Shown here: positions 1-4,686 of the stretch, piece after piece
How positions within the stretch are numbered: position 1 is the stretch's first letter
Layout: each line of letters begins with the position of its first letter
Assembly (NCBI GenBank): GCA_030844625.1
Contig: JAUUNJ010000220.1
Location: forward strand, 1 to 5,110
Length of the DNA stretch: 5,110 nucleotides
Reading direction: 5' to 3'
From: Roseburia sp.
GTDB taxonomy: Bacteria > Bacillota > Clostridia > Lachnospirales > Lachnospiraceae
Program-made: the position numbers and the translations under genes
The notes under the pieces: model-generated
Databases searched by the model: none
What the model saw: only the letters and a program-made list of their open reading frames with translations
What the model was told of the DNA's origin: nothing

Positions 1-224
1 ATATTGAAAATATCGGAAAACACCCTAGCTTTCAGTTATTCCATGATTTAGTTACAATGTTCAATATATCTGTTGACGAGTATTTCTATCCAGCGAAGAA
101 TGTTGAGAAAAACACAGCCCGCCGTCAGATAGATTCGTCACTTGATTTATTGAGTGATAATGAATTAAAAATCATTCAAGGTACGATTGACGGTATCTTG
201 AACAGCAGAGAGAATAAGAAGTGA
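1..224 (+). CDS. XRE-family helix-turn-helix regulator, Tn916 Orf9-like (C-terminal part)
   Basis: The frame is open from base 3 to a TGA at 222-224 and gives 73 residues; the start lies left of the window. The first residues (IENIGKHPSFQLFHDLV) fit the last helices of a Cro/C1-type HTH domain, where a 'NIE-G-HPS' segment follows the recognition helix. Next comes an SVDEYFYP segment and a charged helical tail ending NSRENKK. From memory this resembles Tn916 Orf9, about 117 residues, including the 'SVDEFF-P' segment and the tail length, so roughly the last 60% would be present. In Tn916, Orf9 is thought to repress the orf7/orf8 promoter that drives excision and transfer. The gene converges on the cargo operon, as orf9 does with tet(M). 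The XRE assignment is good. The Orf9 equivalence is inferred from similarity and position. Confidence 0.8.
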   Translation, partial: IENIGKHPSFQLFHDLVTMFNISVDEYFYPAKNVEKNTARRQIDSSLDLLSDNELKIIQGTIDGILNSRENKK

Positions 225-262
225 TTTGCTTCTTGTTTTCTCTGTTTTCCTATACAGATTCT

Positions 263-303
263 TCAACATTTATTTGTTGATCTGCTCCGCAGGCAACAAA
301 TAA
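263..303. repeat. Two overlapping, mutually exclusive hairpins after the regulator gene
   Basis: A perfect 10-bp inverted repeat (TTATTTGTTG at 270-279, CAACAAATAA at 294-303) is extended by an inner CTGC/GCAG pair (282-285, 289-292). A smaller hairpin, TCAACA (263-268) with TGTTGA (275-280), uses the same TGTTG, so only one can form at a time. Neither strand has a T-run directly after the large stem, so it is not a standard intrinsic terminator. It lies 38-79 bp beyond the regulator stop. It could act as an RNA 3'-end structure for the regulator mRNA, or it could simply mark the edge of the backbone next to the cargo. Confidence 0.5.
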
Positions 304-354
304 GAGCCGACTATCCTTATTTCTTTATCGTAAATTTACTTGTTACACAGTAAT

Positions 355-401
355 GAAAAAAGCCAATAGTTTGTAACTGAACTTTACAAACTATTGACTT
401 T
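355..401 (-). terminator. Intrinsic terminator of the ABC transporter-kinase operon
   Basis: A perfect 13-bp inverted repeat (364-376 with 384-396) closes on a 7-base loop. On the - strand the stem is followed at once by GGC and six T (complement of 356-361), the classic intrinsic terminator form. It begins about 55 bp after the kinase stop codon and is the only strong terminator after the ATPase-permease-permease-kinase genes. In the + direction the stem is followed only by a weak T-rich stretch, so it may also partly stop transcription coming from the regulator gene. Confidence 0.88.
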
Positions 402-455
402 ACATTTTGATGTCCACTCTTCAATGAATTATCATACAAATATATCTTCAATACT

Positions 456-1355
456 TTATAATTCAAGAGTAATAATAAGGCTATTGGCATGTACTTTTGC
501 AACAATATTTCCGCCAAGAATGGCAACAAGTGTTTTTACTACCGCAAGTCCCAATCCTGTACTTCCATTATGTCTTGATTTATCGCCTGTATAAAAACGG
601 TCAAAAAGTCGATTGCAATCAATTTCTGAACTGTCACTCATTGGATTTTCAATGGTAAATATAATATTATTATTTTCTTTCTCCATAAGTGTTATTTTTA
701 TCGTTCCAACAGAATACTTAATTGCATTTGTCAACAGATTTTGTAAAATTCGTTCTACCATATTTTTATCAGAATATACGTATATTGAATAATCTGGGAG
801 ATTTATTTCGGGTAAAATATTCTCCTTTTCTAATGCAACGGCATTTTCCGTAATTAAATTTATTAACATATTAGATATATTAAACTTTTCTTTTTCTGGA
901 ACTGTCTGCTGTTCCTCCAAAATAGAAAGGTCATAGAATGTTTCTACCAATTCTTTCATTTTTTCGGCTTTGCTAAAAATCACTTTTACACGCTGTGCTT
1001 GACTGGATTCCCAATTTTCTTTTTGCAATAATTGTAAATGACCAAGAATGACTGTAAGAGGTGTACGCAAATCATGTGATATATTAGCAACAGATTCTTT
1101 TAAATACTCTTCATTGCGTAATACGCCTGCAACAGCCTGTCGTTGTCTGATATTATATTGATTCAATATACCAGCCAGTCTTTCTAAATCTTTATCAATC
1201 AACGAAATGTCTAACATCTGCTGTGAATTTCCAGAATTCAATTCATTAACTTGATCCGCAAGATTACGGATTTGTTTTTTTAATTGAATATATCGAAATA
1301 GCAGTATTACTAAAAATATTGTTATGATAATTAAAATCCATTCTATGTTAGACAT
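456..1355 (-). CDS. Sensor histidine kinase of a two-component system
   Basis: 299-residue membrane kinase predicted to autophosphorylate and pass phosphate to the response regulator encoded at 3831-4517. There is one N-terminal membrane helix (about 6-23) and almost no extracellular loop. A charged helical linker (25-80) follows, then a HisKA dimerisation domain with H-box SHDLRTP and phosphoacceptor His94. The HATPase domain has N-box NLLTNAIKYS (206-215), an F-box-like LFDRFYTGD (250-258) and G2 box GSTGLGLAVV (264-273). The G1 position reads IENPMSD (235-241) and lacks the usual DxGxG. An upstream in-frame GTG at 1364 would add three residues, but a strong Shine-Dalgarno (1359-1366) fits the ATG at 1355. 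The gene follows the second permease by 9 bp. Having hardly any extracellular domain suggests it senses the peptide in the membrane or through the transporter. That sensing mode, and the peptide ligand, are inference; the kinase call is firm. Confidence 0.93.
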   Translation of the reverse strand: MSNIEWILIIITIFLVILLFRYIQLKKQIRNLADQVNELNSGNSQQMLDISLIDKDLERLAGILNQYNIRQRQAVAGVLRNEEYLKESVANISHDLRTPLTVILGHLQLLQKENWESSQAQRVKVIFSKAEKMKELVETFYDLSILEEQQTVPEKEKFNISNMLINLITENAVALEKENILPEINLPDYSIYVYSDKNMVERILQNLLTNAIKYSVGTIKITLMEKENNNIIFTIENPMSDSSEIDCNRLFDRFYTGDKSRHNGSTGLGLAVVKTLVAILGGNIVAKVHANSLIITLEL

Positions 1356-1358
1356 TTT

Positions 1359-1366
1359 CTCCACCT
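1359..1366 (-). promoter_or_regulatory. Ribosome binding site fixing the kinase start at 1355
   Basis: On the - strand the sequence is AGGTGGAG, 3 bases before ATG 1355 (5 from the AGGTGG core). The GTG at 1364 lies inside this site and has no Shine-Dalgarno of its own, so the ATG is preferred. The first base of the site overlaps the TAG stop of the upstream permease, which suggests coupled translation. Confidence 0.8.
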
Positions 1367-2102
1367 ATTTAAAATCACATTTACAAAATTTTATCCACGA
1401 AAGCAATACCAATATACCAGACCATATACATCCTACTAAAATAGCTATCGGTTGAAAAAAGGTTTTCATGCTGACAACGATTCTGATTTGATAAGTAGGT
1501 AAAAAACCGACTGGTAATCTCAACATCATTCCATAGCCAAGATATAAGCTAAGACCAAAAATAATAATTGCTGTAACCGAGGTTGCTTTTACAGCATCCT
1601 GTAAATAGCAACAAATAAGTATTGCAATTAGAAATATCGCACTATTAAGCAGACAAGAATAAATGATTGCTTTTATAATATTGTAAAAAAACATTCCCAC
1701 GTCTGCAACACCAAAGCGTCCAAATTCCCTTATGCATCCTGAAACTGGATAGACAAGAGCCATAAGATTAAAAGCAATTAAATACGATATTATTTTACTT
1801 GTAAAAATTTGTTTTCTGGAATGTCCAGCACTGACCTCTAAGTTTATTGTTCTCTTAGAAAATTCCTGTCCTAAAATCAATGCAAGTATAGCCGACATGA
1901 TGATAAGAAGAAACGTAGAATCATACACCATTCCATTAAAAATATCAGCAAGAGAAGAAGCAATTTCTTCTGTCGGTCCCATGACCTCTGTAACATAAGT
2001 ATCTGCTGTAAAAAATCCTAAAATAAATATTCCAATCATACCACACCAGTAAATAGAATTATGTAACAACTGATATTTTTCCAGTTTTAATAATTTATCC
2101 AT
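1365..2102 (-). CDS. ABC transporter permease, LanE/LanG-type (second permease)
   Basis: 245-residue integral membrane protein with about six predicted helices (roughly 17-33, 62-78, 104-122, 137-160, 172-190, 215-237). An N-terminal LLKLEKYQLLHNS segment precedes helix 1, typical of ABC-2-type antibiotic-peptide permeases. The short cytoplasmic motif after helix 2, GQEFSKRT (78-85) followed by SAGHSRKQIF (91-100), is matched almost position for position in the other permease (GSDFSGRT, TAGHKRSSIF), so the two are paralogues. The size and the pairing with a similar permease and one ATPase match LanE/LanG or CprB/CprC immunity subunits, which export or expel lantibiotics from the membrane. The start is taken as ATG 2102, with GGAGG 8 bp upstream; an in-frame GTG at 2111 has no ribosome site. 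It sits 15 bp after the first permease. The permease role is firm, the substrate is inferred. Confidence 0.87.
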   Translation of the reverse strand: MDKLLKLEKYQLLHNSIYWCGMIGIFILGFFTADTYVTEVMGPTEEIASSLADIFNGMVYDSTFLLIIMSAILALILGQEFSKRTINLEVSAGHSRKQIFTSKIISYLIAFNLMALVYPVSGCIREFGRFGVADVGMFFYNIIKAIIYSCLLNSAIFLIAILICCYLQDAVKATSVTAIIIFGLSLYLGYGMMLRLPVGFLPTYQIRIVVSMKTFFQPIAILVGCIWSGILVLLSWIKFCKCDFK

Positions 2103-2110
2103 AAAAAACA

Positions 2111-2115
2111 CCTCC
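2111..2115 (-). promoter_or_regulatory. Ribosome binding site fixing the second permease start at 2102
   Basis: GGAGG on the - strand lies 8 bases before ATG 2102. It is in the 15-bp gap after the first permease's stop. The GTG at 2111 overlaps the site and so cannot be served by it. Confidence 0.75.
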
Positions 2116-2117
2116 GG

Positions 2118-2813
2118 TTATTTCAAGTCTGTATGTAAAAAAGCACTACCTGCAATGAAATATAAAATAAAATTCCATAAAAAATCTACAAACAAGCAAA
2201 AGTTTGTCGAATAGACCTTTTGCAATGAAATTAACCTAAGTTGTCCCATTGGTATTATTCTGCTGATTATTTGTGCAGATTCACTGTTCAGCAAAAAAAT
2301 CATAACAAAAAATAAAACCATTGAAACTGTCAGTGTTTTCCCCATATCACGAAAAATAAAAGCAAAAAACATCGGTAATGCACACAGTGTTATCATGGCA
2401 AACAGAGTTAGTAAAACCATAGTATATGTGCTATCATTCCAAAAAAGTTTTTCTCCAATATAAAATTGACTAATAATTCCATGTACAAATAATTGAAATA
2501 CCAGAATGATAATACAACCTATTTGAGATACAATTAACTTTACTCTAAATATAGAACTTCTTTTATGTCCGGCAGTAATATAAGTATTTAAAGTTCTTCC
2601 ACTAAAATCACTTCCAATGAACAATGCTATAAACACTATACTCAAAAAATAGAGTAACGGAATATTGTATAATGATGCCATAATTAAGTTTGAAGAGCGT
2701 TCTTTACTATCTAACAGCAATATGCTACTTAAAAGGAGATTGAATATTCCAATTCCCCAAAAATACCAACTGTGAAACAACTTATATAACTCAGTTTTTA
2801 GGAGATTTGACAT
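2118..2813 (-). CDS. ABC transporter permease, LanE/LanG-type (first permease)
   Basis: 231-residue membrane protein with about six hydrophobic helices (roughly 16-34, 51-67, 93-112, 130-154, 159-175, 206-226). The N-terminus (NLLKTELYKLFHSWYFW) is typical of ABC-2 family permeases of peptide-antibiotic resistance systems. The loop after helix 2 reads GSDFSGRT (67-74), then TAGHKRSSIF (80-89), matching the partner permease. It probably forms the transmembrane pore as a heterodimer with that partner, driven by the ATPase encoded just upstream. The ATG at 2813 has AGGAGG 7-8 bp ahead, lying inside the end of the ATPase gene. The two genes overlap by 23 bp, so translation is likely coupled. The family and role are well supported. 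Which one is LanE and which LanG cannot be decided here. Confidence 0.88.
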   Translation of the reverse strand: MSNLLKTELYKLFHSWYFWGIGIFNLLLSSILLLDSKERSSNLIMASLYNIPLLYFLSIVFIALFIGSDFSGRTLNTYITAGHKRSSIFRVKLIVSQIGCIIILVFQLFVHGIISQFYIGEKLFWNDSTYTMVLLTLFAMITLCALPMFFAFIFRDMGKTLTVSMVLFFVMIFLLNSESAQIISRIIPMGQLRLISLQKVYSTNFCLFVDFLWNFILYFIAGSAFLHTDLK

Positions 2814-3729
2814 CTTTTGTTCCTCCTATTTTGCTCAAAAAATAGTCCTCCAAAGTATCGCCAGATACAGAAAGTCCTGTTACAAGAATGTGCGATTCTG
2901 CCAAAGCAGACGCAACTGTCTCTAAATCATTCAAATAATCATACAAACGAATTATGCCATCTGGCATTAGTTTAAAGTTATCTGTATGAAGATTCTCTTC
3001 CAAAACCAGAACCGTTTTCTGAACATCTGTTGTTTTAATTGCTATATGTCGTTTACACCGTTCATTTAATTCATAATCAGAAATCTCTTCTATAATTTTT
3101 CCATGGTCAATCAGAATAAATTCTGATGCTGTTTGATACAATTCTTCTAAGATATGGCTTGAAACCAAAATGGTCATACCATATTCTTTATTCAAAATTT
3201 TTAATAAATTTCTAATTTCTACAATTCCAGCAGGGTCAAGACCATTGATAGGTTCGTCTAAAATCAATAGTTCTGGTGTATTTAAAAGTGCAATCGCTAT
3301 CCCCAATCGTTGACGCATACCTAATGAAAAATTGCGGACACTCTTTTTATCTGTATCTTGCAATCCAACCATATCTAATGTCCTTTTAATAACTGATTTA
3401 TCTGGTATGCCGCGTTGAATACGCTGTACTTCCATATTTTGATAGGCAGTCATTGACGGGAATAGGGCAGGCGTTTCAATCATACTTCCAATTCGTTTAC
3501 GCTGTTTCTGCAATTCTTCTGTTCCAGAATTTCCCCATAAAGAAAGTGTACCACTTGTTGGAAACGCAAGCCCTGTGACTAATCTTAAAAAAGTAGTCTT
3601 ACCTGCTCCGTTTTGACCAATAAATCCATAAATTTTTCCTTTTTTTATTTGTAAATTTATGTGGTCTAATGCTAATGTTTGTTTATATTCTTTGGTTAAA
3701 GACTTTGCTTCTAAAATAATTGAACTCAT
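2791..3729 (-). CDS. ABC transporter ATP-binding protein, LanF/BcrA-type
   Basis: 312-residue nucleotide-binding subunit that should power the two permeases encoded downstream. All core motifs are intact: Walker A GQNGAGKTT (38-46), signature FSLGMRQR (134-141), Walker B LLILDEP (154-160), D-loop GLDP (163-166) and switch His192. In the Q-loop region, SMIETPALFP (82-91), Glu85 sits about where many ABC ATPases have Gln. An 'E-loop' of this kind has been described for lantibiotic-immunity LanF proteins. A C-terminal domain of about 100 residues (about 215-312) after the ATPase core is also typical of the BcrA/LanF group. The ATG at 3729 has AAAGGAGG 8 bp upstream, and a dedicated promoter lies just before it. 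The gene overlaps the first permease by 23 bp. Bacitracin-type export (BcrA) is the main alternative; having two similar permeases favours LanFEG/CprABC. Confidence 0.92.
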   Translation of the reverse strand: MSSIILEAKSLTKEYKQTLALDHINLQIKKGKIYGFIGQNGAGKTTFLRLVTGLAFPTSGTLSLWGNSGTEELQKQRKRIGSMIETPALFPSMTAYQNMEVQRIQRGIPDKSVIKRTLDMVGLQDTDKKSVRNFSLGMRQRLGIAIALLNTPELLILDEPINGLDPAGIVEIRNLLKILNKEYGMTILVSSHILEELYQTASEFILIDHGKIIEEISDYELNERCKRHIAIKTTDVQKTVLVLEENLHTDNFKLMPDGIIRLYDYLNDLETVASALAESHILVTGLSVSGDTLEDYFLSKIGGTKDVKSPKN

Positions 3730-3754
3730 ATCCCAAACCTCCTTTACTTAAACC

Positions 3755-3788
3755 AGTATAACGGGCAATTTTAAAGAATTTCTTAAAT
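3755..3788 (-). promoter_or_regulatory. Activator-type promoter of the ABC-kinase operon with direct-repeat operator
   Basis: On the - strand, TATACT (3755-3760) is a good -10. The hexamer 17 bp upstream is AGAAAT, which hardly resembles TTGACA. In its place are two A/T-rich direct repeats containing TTTAA (3783-3787 and 3771-3775), spaced 12 bp; the nearer one ends 10 bp before the -10. OmpR-family regulators commonly bind direct repeats about one helical turn apart that replace the -35, for example SpaR and NisR sites of lantibiotic clusters. The start point would be near 3748, leaving a leader of about 19 bases with the ATPase ribosome site. The -10 and repeats are seen; binding by the neighbouring regulator is inferred. 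Confidence 0.6.
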
Positions 3789-3804
3789 CGTAATGAGAAA
3801 AGTT

Positions 3805-3847
3805 AAAAAAATAATAAAGCTAAGGAACGTTTAATCCTTAGCTTTAT
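3805..3847 (-). terminator. Intrinsic terminator overlapping the end of the response regulator gene
   Basis: A perfect 13-bp inverted repeat (3814-3826 with 3835-3847) has an 8-base loop and, on the - strand, is followed by TTATTATTTTTTT. The regulator's TAA stop (3831-3833) lies in the loop, and its last codons form the upstream arm. The hairpin should separate the regulator transcript from the ABC-kinase operon or let only part of it through. A ribosome reaching the stop codon would cover the stem, so heavy translation could lessen termination. Confidence 0.88.
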
Positions 3848-4517
3848 GTAGGCGGTAGCCAATGCCCCAAACAGTATCAATAAATTCTGTATCAGAGCAT
3901 ATCGCTTTTAATTTATTGCGTAAATTACTGATATGAACATTAAGTGTATTATCTTCAGCAATATATTCTGTATCCCAAACACTTTGAAAAAGATTCGATT
4001 TTGAAAATACTTTATCTGGATATTTCATCAACAATTCTAAAATGCCAAATTCTTTAGCGGTTAAGGATAATTCTATTCCATTCAAAAATGCTGTATTTTT
4101 CTCTAGGTCTAAAGTCAGATTGTCATATTGCAAACATTCTGTCTGGCTATTTTGAAATTGTACTCTTCGCAGATTACTTTCAATTCTGGCAAGCACTTCT
4201 TCCATATCAAAAGGTTTTGTGATATAATCGTCTGCTCCCAGACGAAGCAAGTCGATTTTATTTTGTGTAGTTTCTTTCGCTGAAATAATAATAACAGGTA
4301 TCGTAAATTTCTTGCGTACATCAGATAAAATAATATCACCACTCCGATAAGGAAGCATAATATCAAGTATAATCAAATCAATTTTTTCTTTATTCAAAAA
4401 ATCCAGAACATGAAGTCCATCATATTGGCAATGCACAGCATATCCTTTTTCTTTTAGAAAATCAGCCAATAACGCATTTATTTCTAAATCATCTTCAATA
4501 ATCAATATTTTATTCAT
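3831..4517 (-). CDS. OmpR/PhoB-family response regulator
   Basis: 228 residues, the usual length for the family. The receiver domain (about 1-120) has the acidic pair Asp9/Asp10, phosphoacceptor Asp52 in LIILDIMLP, Ser79 and Lys101 in TKPF, so it should be fully functional. The C-terminal winged-helix domain (about 125-225) contains LTAKEFGILELL, the DNTLNVHISNLRNKL recognition helix and the closing WGIGYRL. The probable partner kinase is encoded four genes downstream, at 456-1355. The protein most likely activates the ABC-kinase promoter just downstream of its own gene when the kinase detects an antimicrobial peptide. The ATG at 4517 has GAGGTAGG (4521-4528) in front. Two promoters precede it and a terminator closes it, so it can be transcribed independently. 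The family is certain; the target promoter and inducer are inferred. Confidence 0.95.
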   Translation of the reverse strand: MNKILIIEDDLEINALLADFLKEKGYAVHCQYDGLHVLDFLNKEKIDLIILDIMLPYRSGDIILSDVRKKFTIPVIIISAKETTQNKIDLLRLGADDYITKPFDMEEVLARIESNLRRVQFQNSQTECLQYDNLTLDLEKNTAFLNGIELSLTAKEFGILELLMKYPDKVFSKSNLFQSVWDTEYIAEDNTLNVHISNLRNKLKAICSDTEFIDTVWGIGYRLHKAKD

Positions 4518-4550
4518 TAGCCTACCTCATTCCTGCAATGCTACTTTCCC

Positions 4551-4579
4551 ATTATACATTTAAGGTTGTATTTCCTCAA
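4551..4579 (-). promoter_or_regulatory. Second (proximal) promoter of the response regulator gene
   Basis: On the - strand, TTGAGG (4574-4579) and TATAAT (4551-4556) are separated by 17 bp, a near-consensus vegetative (sigma-A) promoter. Transcription would start near 4544, giving a leader of about 27 bases that includes the ribosome site. Confidence 0.62.
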
Positions 4580-4593
4580 TACCATTGCAACCA

Positions 4594-4623
4594 ATTATAT
4601 GAGAGGGATTCTTATTTTGTCAA
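4594..4623 (-). promoter_or_regulatory. First (distal) promoter of the response regulator gene
   Basis: On the - strand there is a perfect TTGACA (4618-4623) and a perfect TATAAT (4594-4599) with an 18-bp spacer. This is a strong sigma-A-type promoter by sequence. Transcription would start near 4587, giving a leader of about 70 bases. It lies after the inverted repeat that follows the TcpC gene, so the cargo need not depend on transcription of the transfer genes. Confidence 0.78.
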
Positions 4624-4633
4624 TCTAATTATA

Positions 4634-4679
4634 AGCAGAATAGTATAGATTGGATAAACAATTACCATACTATTCTGCT
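4634..4679. repeat. 13-bp perfect inverted repeat between the conjugation gene and the cargo
   Basis: The arms are AGCAGAATAGTAT (4634-4646) and its exact complement (4667-4679), with a 20-base spacer that can form a further 4-bp pair (ATTG/CAAT). It starts 8 bp after the TcpC stop codon. On the - strand the stem is followed by TATAATTAG rather than a T-run, so it is at best a weak terminator. It may be an mRNA 3' stabiliser or a protein-binding palindrome. In Tn916 the equivalent stretch before tet(M) holds an attenuator, but no such leader gene is convincing here. Confidence 0.6.
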
Positions 4680-4686
4680 GTAATAT

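Noticed and set aside
418..452. 8-bp direct repeat TCTTCAAT (418-425 and 445-452)
   Set aside because: Short, A/T-rich, partly outside any regulatory context; expected by chance in sequence of this composition.
317..529. A 70-codon open frame on the - strand
   Set aside because: It runs through the cargo terminator and overlaps the end of the kinase gene; no ribosome site and no recognisable protein features.
394..594. A 66-codon open frame on the + strand
   Set aside because: Antisense to the kinase C-terminus and part of the terminator; no Shine-Dalgarno and no family resemblance.
1356..1364. GTG at 1364 as the kinase start, adding three residues
   Set aside because: The GTG lies inside the Shine-Dalgarno sequence that serves ATG 1355.
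2103..2111. GTG at 2111 as the second permease start, adding three residues
   Set aside because: It overlaps the GGAGG that fits ATG 2102 and has no ribosome site of its own.
4115..4366. An 83-codon open frame on the - strand within the response regulator gene
   Set aside because: Alternative frame of a well-conserved gene; its composition is that of a shadow.
4519..4669. Possible leader peptides of 10-18 codons before the response regulator (for example ATG at 4669, 18 codons)
   Set aside because: None has a ribosome site; one lies in the inverted repeat and another overlaps a -10 element, and none resembles a tet(M)-type leader I could recognise.
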